Origin: Robiginitomaculum sp.
GTDB lineage: Bacteria; Pseudomonadota; Alphaproteobacteria; Caulobacterales; Maricaulaceae
Length of the DNA stretch: 64,000 nucleotides
Assembly (NCBI GenBank): GCA_030949705.1
Contig: JAUZSF010000017.1
Coordinates: forward strand, 124,001 to 188,000
Direction: 5' to 3'
Within the stretch, counting starts at the first letter, position 1; each line of letters begins with the position of its first letter. Positions 55,126 through 64,000 of the stretch are shown piece by piece. The notes beneath the pieces are model-generated. The model was not told where the DNA came from, did not search any database, and saw only the letters and a list, made by a program, of their open reading frames with translations. The position numbers were made by a program, and so were the translations under genes.

Positions 55126-56000
55126 GACGAATCCGACGTACTGGCCCGCAACCCGCGATATAGCGTAACATAAAGCCCGCTAATGGCCCCATTGGAGGCC
55201 GGCCAGACCAGCGCGTTCAGTATGAAAAACCATAATAATGGCTTGAGATCAAAACCAGCAGAAGCCGCATCCCCGGCCTCGGTCATGCTGGGTAAATTGT
55301 CCATAACCACTTGCATATACTGGATCATGCCCGGCGCCAGCAGCAGGTAAAACGGCAAACTGGTCAACACAATGGCCAGTGCCATGCGCCATCCCTGTCC
55401 CTTGCTCCAATTGGCGGCTTCGAACACCACCACACGCCCCTCGGCAATCACCGCCGGATAGGCCGGGGAAAACCGCGCCAATGTATATAGTCCCAACGCC
55501 CCGACCCCCAGGCCAGCCAACCCCGCGGCAATCACGCCCGCCGCCCCGGCATGGGCAAAGGCGCTGGTGGGTTCGGCCTCGATAACGGCGGGATCCACCA
55601 CACTGGTCACCACGGCACTAACGGCAAAAAAGGCGGCCATAATCCCCAAAAATACGATAAAGGCGGTGATCGCACCAACCGCAAACATGGTCAGGAACAG
55701 GCGCAGCTCGTCTGCCCCGATTTGCAGATCCAGCCCCCTGCCGGCAGTTTTACCCAGGCCGCGCCGTAAATAGGCGGCAAACAACATCACCACCAGCGGG
55801 ATCAGGGCAATGCTGAGTACCGTGCCCAGCGCGCTTAGGGCCGGCGAACCGGGATAGTAGGCCACAATCCAGGTGCTGATGACATTGGCCGCAATATAAA
55901 AAGCACCCAGTCCATAGATATAGGCCAGATTGCGGCGCAAAAAAACAAATGCCGAAATTACGCATCGCAACACGGGAACTCGATCAGAAGGCTCTGTCAT
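55122..56000 (-). CDS. Polytopic membrane protein, paralogue A of the cassette
   Basis: A protein of about 292 residues from ATG 56000 (MTEPSDRVPVLRCVISAFVF), with about six membrane segments. The shared blocks are IGADELRLFL (residues 94-103) and SKGQGWRMAL (about 200). The alternative start 56048 adds an unconserved leader. First gene of the alternating cassette; it lies about 110 bases after the TonB_C-domain gene on the same strand. I do not recognise the family. Confidence 0.72.
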   Translation of the reverse strand: MTEPSDRVPVLRCVISAFVFLRRNLAYIYGLGAFYIAANVISTWIVAYYPGSPALSALGTVLSIALIPLVVMLFAAYLRRGLGKTAGRGLDLQIGADELRLFLTMFAVGAITAFIVFLGIMAAFFAVSAVVTSVVDPAVIEAEPTSAFAHAGAAGVIAAGLAGLGVGALGLYTLARFSPAYPAVIAEGRVVVFEAANWSKGQGWRMALAIVLTSLPFYLLLAPGMIQYMQVVMDNLPSMTEAGDAASAGFDLKPLLWFFILNALVWPASNGAISGLYVTLYRGLRASTSDSS

Positions 56001-56108
56001 ATGGTCTCTCTTATTATCGTTATTCGATACGGCACAGATTTGCCCCAAATGTCAACCGACAAGCCTGGACCAAGCCCGGCTGATCACGGCCTATTCCCTT
56101 GCGAACAC

Positions 56109-57198
56109 TTATTTTTCCAGCATAAAAATAAAATTCGCCTTGATATAATCCCGACAGGCAGATGGCACGCCGGGCATCGGTGTGGCCCGCCATTCACGTA
56201 CGGCATCGGCGGCATATTTGCCAAACTTGGTCATGGGAACTTCGGCCGCAAGATTGACCTCTTTGGGTACGCCATCCTGTCCCAGTGAATATTGCACAAT
56301 GGCGGCGCCGACATATCCTTTTTTCAGCATTTTGGGCGGGTATTGCGGCTTTTCTTTCTTTATCCAGTTAATCGGCTGACAGGTTTCCGGACGACCGGTC
56401 TCTGGCGGCAAACTGGTATCAAGAATACGCCCCTTTGATGTATGACGCGAATATTGCATGGCCTTGGCCGCCTGCCCCCAGGCCCAGGCGGCCAGAAATA
56501 ACTTGTTGGGATGATCATAACGTTGTGGACCCAGCGCATCAAAAATAGCCTGAAGATCCTCTTCGGCTTCGCGGATGTTTTTAAAGTCCGATTGAATAAG
56601 AACCGCCGAGGCATCAAACAGCTTTACCGACGCCAGGGCTGAAGGCGCGTTCATTTCCAGGGCCTTATAAACGTCCAGCGCGGCTTTGGCTTCGGCGCGC
56701 GTGGTGCGCCAGTCCTGGTTATAGCTGGCATCTTTCATCAATTCGAAATGCGAACGAAATACTGGATAGGAGGGTTTCAGTTGGGCCGCATCATAGGCTT
56801 TCATTGCCCATTTCAACGACCGCCGGGTATTTTTGTTTGGCTTGTCCATAAACGCGCTCAGCCCAAAGATCAGTTGTGTACTTTGTACCGTCAGTCCTGG
56901 ATTGTCTGCAGTTTTGGTCAGAACAAAGGCGCGTTTGGCCGGTGTTTTGACATCGGCATGGGGTAAATAGCGCAGCCGTAATTCGGCCAGATTATAGGCC
57001 AGTATGGCACTGTATTTTTTGTTGTTTGCCTCTTCGGCAGCTTTCCAGGCCTTTTCGCCTTCGCGGTCCGCGGTAACGATATCGCCTTGATCCAGCGCAG
57101 CCAGATAGGCCTTGTACGCCTGTATCATTGGTGAGGCGGCTTGGGCACCCCCCGGCAAACATCACGCACACCAACGCAACCAGACATGAGAATCTCAT
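56109..57198 (-). CDS. Exported protein with helical repeats and a C-terminal TonB_C-like domain, frameshifted
   Basis: Starts MRFSCLVALVCVMFAGGAQA, a signal peptide; frame breaks at the C run 57148-57153 (six, five needed) inside it. The mature protein has Ala-rich helices like TPR units (KAYLAALDQGDIVTADREGE and following) and a C-terminal TonB-like fold: KPQYPPKMLKKGYVGAAIV, YSLGQDGVPKEVNLAAEVP, FGKYAADAVREWRATPMPG. Unlike classical TonB it has no N-terminal anchor with Pro-rich spacer. About 362 residues. No exbB/exbD is near. It is divergent from trmFO. Confidence 0.8.
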
Positions 57199-57288
57199 GC
57201 TCTCCCCCTGTATTTATACACCCAGGCCGAGGTTACAGCGCCTGGCGGGCTTGACGCAAGTCGACGATGGCTGAATACCCGCCCCATG

Positions 57289-58711
57289 ATGAAAAAAACT
57301 GTACAACATTGTGGGTGGCGGCTTGGCCGGCAGCGAAGCAGCCTGGCAATGCGCCGGGGCTGGCGTGCCCGTCATTATCCACGAAATGCGCCCCGAACGG
57401 GGCACCGAAGCGCACCTTACCGACAAGCTGGCCGAGCTGGTGTGCTCCAACTCGTTTCGTTCTGACGATCATGAAAATAATGCAGTGGGCCTGCTACACG
57501 AGGAAATGCGCCGCTGTGGCTCGTTGATCATGCGTTGCGCCGACCAGCACAAAGTGCCCGCCGGCAGCGCCCTGGCCGTGGATCGCGAAGGCTTTTCTGC
57601 CGCCGTCAATGCAGCCATCGAAGCCCACCCGCTGATTACTATTGAACGGGGCGAAATCGCCGGCCTGCCCCCCGCCGATTGGGATAATGTGATCATTGCT
57701 ACCGGGCCGCTGACCTCGCCGGCGCTCAGCGAAGCCATTCTGGCGCTGAGCGGGGAAGATGGCTGGCATTTTTTGATGCCATCGCGCCCATCATCCACCG
57801 GGACAGCATTGATTTTACCAAGGCCTGGTTCCAGTCCCGCTATGACAAGGGCGATGGCGCAGACTATATCAACTGCCCCATGGACAAGGACCAATACGAG
57901 GCCTTTATCGATGCCCTGTTGGGCGGCGATAAAACCGAGTTCAAGGACTGGGAAAAGGACACCCCCTATTTTGATGGCTGCCTGCCGATCGAGGTAATGG
58001 CCGAACGGGGCCGCGAGACCCTGCGCCATGGCCCCATGAAACCGGTGGGGCTGACCAATGAACACAACCCCACGGTCAAGCCCTATGCCATTGTGCAATT
58101 GCGACAGGATAATGCCCTGGCCACGCTTTATAATATGGTGGGGTTTCAGACCAAACTGAAATACGGGGCGCAACAGGCTATTTTCCGTATGATCCCGGGT
58201 CTGGAAAATGCCGAATTTGCCCGCCTGGGCGGCATTCATCGCAATACGTTTTTAAATTCGCCCGTAGTACTGGACCACACCTTGCGCCTAAAGGCCGAAC
58301 CTCGTCTGCGCTTTGCCGGCCAGATTACCGGAGTGGAAGGCTATGTGGAAAGCGCCGCTTGCGGGCTGATGACCGGGCGCTTTGCCGCCGCCCAATATCT
58401 GGACACGCCAATAGAATCACCACCCCAAACCACGGCTCTGGGGGGCTTTGCTGGCCCACATTACCGGTGGCCACCTTGCCGAAAAACGCAGTTTTCAACC
58501 CATGAACATTAATTTTGGCCTGTTCCCTCCTATGGATACCCCGTTCAAGGACGAAAACGGCAAAAAATTGCGCGGCAAGGAGAAAACCCGGGCCAGAAGA
58601 CGCCTTATTACAGCCAGAGCGCTTGACGATATACAAATCTGGACTTTGACTGGCGTATCGTATTCGCACCGGGGGAAAGTCAGCGCGGATGATATTACCG
58701 CCGAGCCATAA
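57289..58711 (+). CDS. trmFO: Methylenetetrahydrofolate--tRNA-(uracil-5-)-methyltransferase TrmFO, three frameshifts
   Basis: TrmFO uses folate and FAD to make ribothymidine at position 54 of tRNA. The flavin site is [14 protein letters not shown]; other blocks are [40 protein letters not shown] and [20 protein letters not shown]. Breaks: A run 57292-57298 (seven, six needed) in [11 protein letters not shown]; about 57763-57772, where one base is missing, in [12 protein letters not shown]; and G run 58440-58445 (six, five needed) in [20 protein letters not shown]. Corrected length is about 473 residues. The tail after RALDDI is longer than usual. Confidence 0.92.
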
Positions 58712-59516
58712 GTTGAACACAGGATTTTCCTGGCGAACCCGCCCGGTTGAAAATCTGCGTCACCTTGATTCGGCTGTGGTCAATGATTTCAACGAAAAGG
58801 GCTATGCCCTGGTGCCCGACGCGGTACCGGCGGATCAACTGGATATTCTGATCTCGGCGATTGACCTTCTGGAAGGGCGCGAAGAAGAAACCGTGCTGAC
58901 CTTTGACAGTGGCGAAGCGGTGGTCTTTGGCATCGACCAGATGACCTTTGCCTGCAACCTTGCTGCCCAGAGCGAAGTATTGCGGGCCTTTTCCAGCGGC
59001 CCCCTGATGCGGGACCTGATGCACGACCTGATCGGTCCCGATGTTCGTATGTATTGGGATCAGGCGGTTTATAAAAAGCCACGCCATGTGGCTGATTTCG
59101 CCTGGCACCAGGACAATGGCTACACCTTTACGGAACCACAGGACTATGTGACCTGCTGGCTGGCGCTAACCGATGCAGATGCCTCTAATGGCTGTCCCTG
59201 GGTGCTGCCGGGCCTGCACCGCAATGGCACCTTTGCCCATGATCAGAGCGAAGAAGGCCTGGTCATTTCCGGTCTGGACCATGACAGCATTGTGGACCGG
59301 GCCATCTGCACCCCGGCCAAAGCCGGCGACATGGTCATTTTCTCTTCCCTGACGCCGCATATGACCGGCCCCAATCTGACCAGTGAAACCAGAAAGGCCT
59401 ATATTCTGCAATATATGTCAGATGGGGCGGTGCGTGTTCATGATGATGGCACCCGTGAAGCGCTGAATAATGCCACCAATAATTTCTACATTCTCAGAGA
59501 CGGTAAGGCCGTTTAA
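58689..59516 (+). CDS. Phytanoyl-CoA dioxygenase (PhyH) family protein
   Basis: A 2-oxoglutarate/Fe(II) dioxygenase-fold protein of 275 residues. The iron triad is readable as HQD in [11 protein letters not shown] and a distal His in [11 protein letters not shown], with the 2-oxoglutarate-binding Arg in [15 protein letters not shown]. PhyH-type enzymes hydroxylate varied substrates; the substrate cannot be inferred. The ATG at 58689 overlaps the trmFO end by 23 bases, though TTG 58713 is another option. A strong terminator follows. Confidence 0.87.
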   Translation: MILPPSHKLNTGFSWRTRPVENLRHLDSAVVNDFNEKGYALVPDAVPADQLDILISAIDLLEGREEETVLTFDSGEAVVFGIDQMTFACNLAAQSEVLRAFSSGPLMRDLMHDLIGPDVRMYWDQAVYKKPRHVADFAWHQDNGYTFTEPQDYVTCWLALTDADASNGCPWVLPGLHRNGTFAHDQSEEGLVISGLDHDSIVDRAICTPAKAGDMVIFSSLTPHMTGPNLTSETRKAYILQYMSDGAVRVHDDGTREALNNATNNFYILRDGKAV

Positions 59517-59537
59517 AATCGTCCCATAGTGAATAAA

Positions 59538-59565
59538 AAAACCCCGGCTCCATGGCCGGGGTTTT
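59538..59565. terminator. Bidirectional Rho-independent terminator
   Basis: AAAACCCCGGC (59538-59548) and GCCGGGGTTTT (59555-59565) form a perfect 11-bp stem around a six-base loop. The A and T runs allow it to serve both the PhyH gene and the convergent PuuD-like gene. Confidence 0.95.
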
Positions 59566-59583
59566 ATGCTTAGCAGGCTGAAC

Positions 59584-60195
59584 CTAGCCAAACAGGGTTT
59601 GTGACCCTGCCATGGCCACCAGCATGGGCAGCGAGAGCAGCGTATTGGTACGCGAAAACAACATGGCCTTGCGCGCGGCGGCGGGTTTGGCCTCGGCCGG
59701 CGCATCAATCAGGCCCAGAGCAATTTTCTGGTTCGGCCAGATAATCACCCAGACATTAAAGGCCATGATAATGCCCATCCACATGCCCAGCCCCAAAAAG
59801 ACATGCTGGACATTGGCAAAGCCGTCCATGGCGCCAATGGTCAGTGTTTCCACCAGATAACCGCGATGCCCTGCCAGTGCCAGACCGGTCAGCAAGGTAG
59901 CCGCCGCGCCCCAGCGAAACCAGAACAAAGCGGCCGGCGCAATGACCTTGCCGATGGCCGGTTTCTGGTCATCCGGAATTTTAGCCATGTTGGGGATTTG
60001 CACAAAGTTGAAGTACCAGAGCAAACCAATCCACATGACCCCGGAAATGACATGCAGCCAGCGCAGAAAAGCGATGGTGACCGCCGCGCCACTATATTCG
60101 CTTCCCGAGAGAACGTAATACAGCGCGTACATCAATACGGCGAGAATGAGAGAGACGATGATCGTCGAACGAAGGTTAGATAGTATACCAGCCAT
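59584..60195 (-). CDS. PuuD-like (urate hydroxylase family) membrane protein, membrane domain only
   Basis: An inner-membrane protein of 203 residues with several helices, including FLRWLHVISGVMWIGLLWYF, PAALFWFRWGAAATLLTGLA and FLGLGMWMGIIMAFNVWVII, with the WPNQKIALG block. It matches the membrane part of PuuD but has no C-terminal cytochrome c domain with a CxxCH. Whether it acts on urate is doubtful; no purine breakdown genes are near. Its end faces the shared terminator. Confidence 0.8.
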   Translation of the reverse strand: MAGILSNLRSTIIVSLILAVLMYALYYVLSGSEYSGAAVTIAFLRWLHVISGVMWIGLLWYFNFVQIPNMAKIPDDQKPAIGKVIAPAALFWFRWGAAATLLTGLALAGHRGYLVETLTIGAMDGFANVQHVFLGLGMWMGIIMAFNVWVIIWPNQKIALGLIDAPAEAKPAAARKAMLFSRTNTLLSLPMLVAMAGSQTLFG

Positions 60196-60284
60196 TTTGG
60201 CCCCCTGAAAAACTGTGATGGCCTATTATGGGGCATGACGGGGGGGGCGCGTCAATCCGCCGCAAGCGGTAAATTTGAATTATT

Positions 60285-61217
60285 TTACTCTTCAAATTCG
60301 CCGCGATTGACCCCCAGCATCAACAAAATCGGGGCCGCCACGAAGATCGAGGAATAGGTGCCCACCACCACGCCCCAGATCATGGCAAACGAAAACCCGC
60401 GCAACACTTCGCCGCCCATAAAGAACAAGGCCAGCAAGGCCAACAGGGTCGTAAAAGAGGTAATCGTCGTCCGCGACAGGGTTTCATTGATCGACAGGTT
60501 CAACACGTCCATTAGCGGCATGCGTTTATAACGGCGCAGGTTTTCACGAATGCGGTCATACACCACCACGGTATCATTCATCGAATAACCGACAATGGTC
60601 AGAATGGCCGCAATAATCGACAGATTAAATTCCAGCCGCGAAATCGAAAACATACCAATGGTGAGAATAACATCGTGGGCCAAGGCCACCACGGCCCCGA
60701 CCGAGAATTGCCATTCGAATCGGAACCAGATGTAAATCAGCATACAGATAAGCGCCCCCACCACGGCAAATATGCCGGCATTGACCAATTCGCCAGACAC
60801 TTTTGGACTGATGACCGAAGTTGCCCGATAGGTGATACCCTCGAAATTCTTGTCCAGCGCTTCCCTGACCGTGGCAATGGCAGATTGCTGCGCATTGGCC
60901 CCCTCTATGCCTTCGCCGGCCTGTTTTTCGATCCGGATTCGCACAATCGAATCACTGCCAAAATGCTGAACCTGTACATCCCCAAGACCCAGATTGGTAA
61001 CTACAGAGCGGATTTTTGCCAGATCCGCCGGCCCCTGGGTTGCAATCTGAATTTGCGAACCGCCGCGAAAATCAATGCCAAAGTTCAACCCCAGCATCAG
61101 AAAGGCCACAATGGAAACGATAATGGCCAGACCAGAAACGGTAAACGCGATAAAACGCTGTTGTACAAAGGGAATTTTCGTACCAAGCGGGATATATTGG
61201 GATAGCGCGAGAGACAT
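60285..61217 (-). CDS. secF: Protein translocase subunit SecF
   Basis: SecF works with SecD to use proton motive force in protein export through SecYEG. The 310-residue protein has a first membrane helix, periplasmic P1 domain, and membrane segments with LNFGIDFRGGSQIQI, IVGYSMNDTVVVYDRIRENL and NETLSRTTITSFTTLLALLA. It follows secD by 11 bases. Last gene of yajC-secD-secF. Confidence 0.97.
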   Translation of the reverse strand: MSLALSQYIPLGTKIPFVQQRFIAFTVSGLAIIVSIVAFLMLGLNFGIDFRGGSQIQIATQGPADLAKIRSVVTNLGLGDVQVQHFGSDSIVRIRIEKQAGEGIEGANAQQSAIATVREALDKNFEGITYRATSVISPKVSGELVNAGIFAVVGALICMLIYIWFRFEWQFSVGAVVALAHDVILTIGMFSISRLEFNLSIIAAILTIVGYSMNDTVVVYDRIRENLRRYKRMPLMDVLNLSINETLSRTTITSFTTLLALLALFFMGGEVLRGFSFAMIWGVVVGTYSSIFVAAPILLMLGVNRGEFEE

Positions 61218-61228
61218 GATAGCAGTCC

Positions 61229-62861
61229 TTAAATCGGCAGGGTTTTTGGCTTGGCCTTAAACAGCCAATATGAGGTCAGCAGGCGCGAAAAGACAAAGGC
61301 AGTAAATACCGAGGTAATAATCCCGATCGCCAAGGTTACCCCAAAGCCCTTCACCGGGCCGGAGCCAAATTGCAGCAACAGAACCGCCGCAATCAAGGTG
61401 GTGATATTGGCATCCAGAATGGTTGAACGCGCCTTGGCATAGCCGGTTTCAATGGCATTCATCGGCGTTTTACCGTTTCGATATTCTTCACGCACCCGCC
61501 CGAAAATCAGTACATTGGCATCCACCGCCATACCAATGGTCAGGATAATCCCGGCAATCCCGGGCAGGGTCAGGGTTGCCTGCAATGCCGACAATGCCCC
61601 CATCATCAACAGTACATTGGCAATAAGTGCCAAGTCGGAAATCAAGCCCAGCATACCATAGACAATCACCATAAAGACAACCACCGACAAAAACCCGATA
61701 ATCAGCGCCAGAGCACCGGCGCGAATGGAATCCGCCCCCAGCTCGGCCCCTACCGTCCCCTGGTCCAGCACGGTAAGCTTGGCAGGCAAAGCCCCGGCCC
61801 GTAACAGGATCGACAGATCATTGGCGCTTTCGGTGGTAAAGCCGCCCTCGATAATTCCTGATCCACCCAAAATCGGCGAGTTGATTACCGGGGCGGAAAT
61901 CACCTTATTATCCAGCACAATGGCGAAGCGACGACCAACATTTTCCGCCGTAGCCTTGCCAAAACGCCGGGCCCCCTTGCCGTTAAAACGAAAGGACACG
62001 GCCGGCTGGCCGCTGCGGTTAAAGGTTGGTTTGGAATCCACCAGATCCTCCCCATCGACCAACGGACGGCGACGGATCAATACATAGGGCTCGGCGGGGT
62101 TGGACCCTTCGACCAGCCTGGCCCCCGGCGGAATACGCCCGGCCTGAGCCTCGGCCACGGTAACCGATGTATCCAGCAAATGAAACGTCATCTTGGCGGT
62201 CTGACCGACCAATTCCTTGATTCGTTCCGGATCGCTCTTGCCCGGCACCTCAACAATAATACGGTCATCACCCTTGCGCTGGATGGTCGGCTCGCGCGTG
62301 CCCAGCTCATCAATACGCTGGCGAATCACCTCGATCGAGCGTGCCACCGCATCCTTTGATTCTTTTTCCAGCGCTTCGGGGGTCAGAGTCAGGGTAATAC
62401 GCCCGCTTTTCGGATCGCTGTCGATCACAAAAAGGCGGCTTGGCACTGCCGGTCAACAAGGCCGCCGCATCCACGGTGTTAATTGGTTTTAGTCGCTCCA
62501 ACGCCAGATCCATTTGCTCAGGGCGCGCCAGCCGAAACGTGACTGTGTCGCCGCTGACCCGAAAGCCGGTGGCTGGAATAATGGGTTTTTCACTGCGCAG
62601 GAACTGGCGCGCATCATCAGCGGCCGCTTCCAGCTTGCCTTGTTTTACCGAAGCCACATCCACTTCATAGAGCAGGTGCGTGCCCCCCTGTAGATCCAGC
62701 CCCAGATTAACCGTTTTTCTGGGCATGAAGGACGGCAAAGTTCCCTCAATATCGGGGCCGCCTCGTATGCTTTCCGGCAAGACATTCGGCAAAGCATAGA
62801 AAAAACCAGCAAGTACGATCAGCCAAATAAAGGCTTGTTTTAGCTTGGAAAAATGTAGCAT
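61229..62861 (-). CDS. secD: Protein translocase subunit SecD, frameshifted
   Basis: SecD completes the SecDF accessory complex. It starts MLHFSKLKQAFIWLIVLAGF at 62861, then TVNLGLDLQGGTHLLYEVDV; the second part has ARSIEVIRQRIDELGTREPT, IIVEVPGKSDPERIKELVGQ and the membrane region with AVDANVLIFGRVREEYRNGK. Frame breaks near 62430-62434 (A run on plus, five, four needed on the minus strand as T), joining SAKPPF to VIDSDPKSGR. Corrected length is about 543 residues. Confidence 0.95.
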
Positions 62862-62879
62862 GATTCAGGCGTCCGCGAC

Positions 62880-63239
62880 TTAGGATTTTTTCGTCTTGGC
62901 AGCACTGTCATTCGCTGGTTTGGGAGACGTTTTGGATTGAATGTCCTGTAAGGTAGCCTTGATGGCCGTAACACGGACACCATCGGCCAGATCAATCTGC
63001 ACTTCGGTATCGGTTACCTTGGCCACTTTGCCAACCAGACCACCGCCGGTAACCACCCGGTCACCGCGCTTGACCGCCTCGACCATATCGCGATGTTCGC
63101 GGGCGCGTTTTTGCTGTGGGCGGATCAAAAGAAAGTAGAAGATGGCAAAAAGCGCCACCATCATCCCAATGCTATAAAACGGGCTGGGCCCTTCGGGTGC
63201 GGCCTGTATAAATGCAGCGATCATCGGCTGGACGGTCAT
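62880..63239 (-). CDS. yajC: Preprotein translocase subunit YajC
   Basis: YajC is a small SecDF-associated membrane protein. The 119-residue protein has an N-terminal region MTVQPMIAAFIQAAPEGPSP, one membrane helix (YSIGMMVALFAIFYFLLIRP, about residues 23-42), and the family block RPQQKRAREHRDMVEAVKRG, DRVVTGGGLVGKVAKVTDTE, ending with a Lys-rich tail. First gene of the yajC-secD-secF operon. The 185 bases upstream, before the receptor gene, show nothing clear. Confidence 0.96.
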   Translation of the reverse strand: MTVQPMIAAFIQAAPEGPSPFYSIGMMVALFAIFYFLLIRPQQKRAREHRDMVEAVKRGDRVVTGGGLVGKVAKVTDTEVQIDLADGVRVTAIKATLQDIQSKTSPKPANDSAAKTKKS

Positions 63240-63424
63240 GAGTTCTCCCCTACATGCGCCATGCCCGGTTTTCCCAAGGCACGGCCCCGGACAGATGCAT
63301 CCGGTTCAGGCGAATATAGGTATGGCGGCGTGAAAAGCAATTACCCCAGAGGGCGTAAGCCATAGAAATCACACCCCCTTCATGACCGCATCATAACCGA
63401 CAAATACGGGTCGGCAGCAACCTC

Positions 63425-64000
63425 TCAGGCAGACTGTACATCCGCTAGGAAACTGTCAACGTGTTCGCGAAGCTGTCGTGATTGTTCAGACAGGCTGCCA
63501 ACCGCCATTTTGACCTGTGAGGAGACACTGTCCACTTCCTGGGCAGATTCGCTAAGGCCACCAATATTGTGGTTCACCTCAGCAGTGCCTTGCGAGGCCT
63601 GCACCACGCTGGAGGCAATCTCCTGGGTCGCCTGGCGTTGTTCGCCCAGCGCATGTGAGATGGAATCCGAACTCTCGGCCAGTTCCTGAATAATGGAACG
63701 AATACCCGAAAGCGATTCGGCAGCCCCTGTGGTGGCGTTTTGCATCTGTTCGATCTGTACCGAGATCTGTTCCGTTGCCTTGCCGGTCTGCGAGGCCAGG
63801 CTTTTCACCTCAGAGGCCACAACCGCAAAGCCGGCACCGGCCTCGCCGGCCCGGGCCGCTTCAATGGTGGCGTTCAGGGCCAATAGATTGGTTTGTTCGG
63901 CAATGTCATTGATCAGAGCCGTCACCTCGGAAATCCCGGCTGAAACTTCCTGCAACGAGTTCATTTGCTCGGTGGTTTTTTCGGCCTCTTTAACCGCATT
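63425..64000 (-). CDS. Methyl-accepting chemotaxis protein, C-terminal part, cut by the window end
   Basis: Only the cytoplasmic signalling domain is in the window: the hairpin tip is [20 protein letters not shown] with [20 protein letters not shown] downstream, and coiled-coil helices ending [15 protein letters not shown]. The frame stays open to position 64000 (reading [15 protein letters not shown] at its visible beginning), so the sensor domain lies beyond. The tip matches receptors that couple to CheA and CheW. No other chemotaxis gene is here. Confidence 0.93.
   Translation of the reverse strand, partial: NAVKEAEKTTEQMNSLQEVSAGISEVTALINDIAEQTNLLALNATIEAARAGEAGAGFAVVASEVKSLASQTGKATEQISVQIEQMQNATTGAAESLSGIRSIIQELAESSDSISHALGEQRQATQEIASSVVQASQGTAEVNHNIGGLSESAQEVDSVSSQVKMAVGSLSEQSRQLREHVDSFLADVQSA

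Noticed and set aside
63240-63424. tRNA gene between yajC and the chemotaxis receptor gene
   Set aside because: No cloverleaf pairing or T-loop could be built from the sequence.

Overview
The window is a gene-dense, moderately GC-rich stretch of an alphaproteobacterial chromosome. Placement in Alphaproteobacteria rests on conserved gene neighbourhoods (fabD-fabG-acpP-fabF-mltG-yicC-gmk; rpsF-rpsR-rplI-dnaB-alr-radA-cvpA-purF; gyrA-coaD-cyclophilins-queA; lptF-lptG-lptD-surA-pdxA-rsmA), an LdtR-type MarR regulator, and a GTTC-N7-GTTC SOS box upstream of uvrA, the LexA site typical of this class. I cannot name the order or genus. I recognised no rRNA, tRNA, CRISPR array, prophage or insertion sequence.

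Layout: 1-3531 cobT (cut by the window edge), holC and pepA on the minus strand, with a mosaic repeat locus at about 1121-1540. 3707-12631, plus strand: LPS export and outer-membrane assembly genes (lptF, lptG, lptD, surA), then pdxA, rsmA and an ArsR/SdpI-like pair. 12632-13479: a second, larger mosaic repeat locus. 13480-19487, minus strand: fatty-acid synthesis genes with mltG, yicC and gmk. 19597-21083: the ribosomal protein operon rpsF-rpsR-rplI with promoter, leader hairpin and terminator. 21180-21827: a higBA toxin-antitoxin module inserted before dnaB. 22037-31560, plus strand: dnaB, csaA-like, alr, mlaE, mlaF, radA, cvpA, purF, SDR. 31557-39105, minus strand: hemN, der, bamB, yfgM, an ECF sigma/membrane protein/DUF6249-like group, nnrU-like and ldtR-like. 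39225-40883: aidB. 40880-48212, minus strand: queA, AhpD-like, two cyclophilins, coaD, gyrA, ssb. 48443-51300: uvrA. 51272-57198, minus strand: an unusual membrane cassette of two CPBP-type proteases interleaved with three related polytopic proteins, plus a TonB_C-domain protein. 57289-59516: trmFO and a PhyH dioxygenase. 59584-64000, minus strand: PuuD-like, secF, secD, yajC and a chemotaxis receptor cut by the window end.

Ten genes carry single-base frameshifts (15 in all), 14 of them one extra base in a homopolymer run (cobT, pdxA, rsmA, radA x2, hemN x2, uvrA x2, a polytopic membrane gene, the TonB_C gene, trmFO, secD). Since several are normally essential and the protein resumes perfectly in the next frame, I read these as homopolymer overcalls of a long-read assembly, not pseudogenes. 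I give full gene extents across them.

Most of the window is housekeeping. The most novel parts are the CPBP/polytopic-protein cassette at 51272-56000, the two composite intergenic repeat loci that share the same internal order and orientation, and the SdpR/SdpI-like pair whose gene start sits directly after a 22-bp perfect palindrome.
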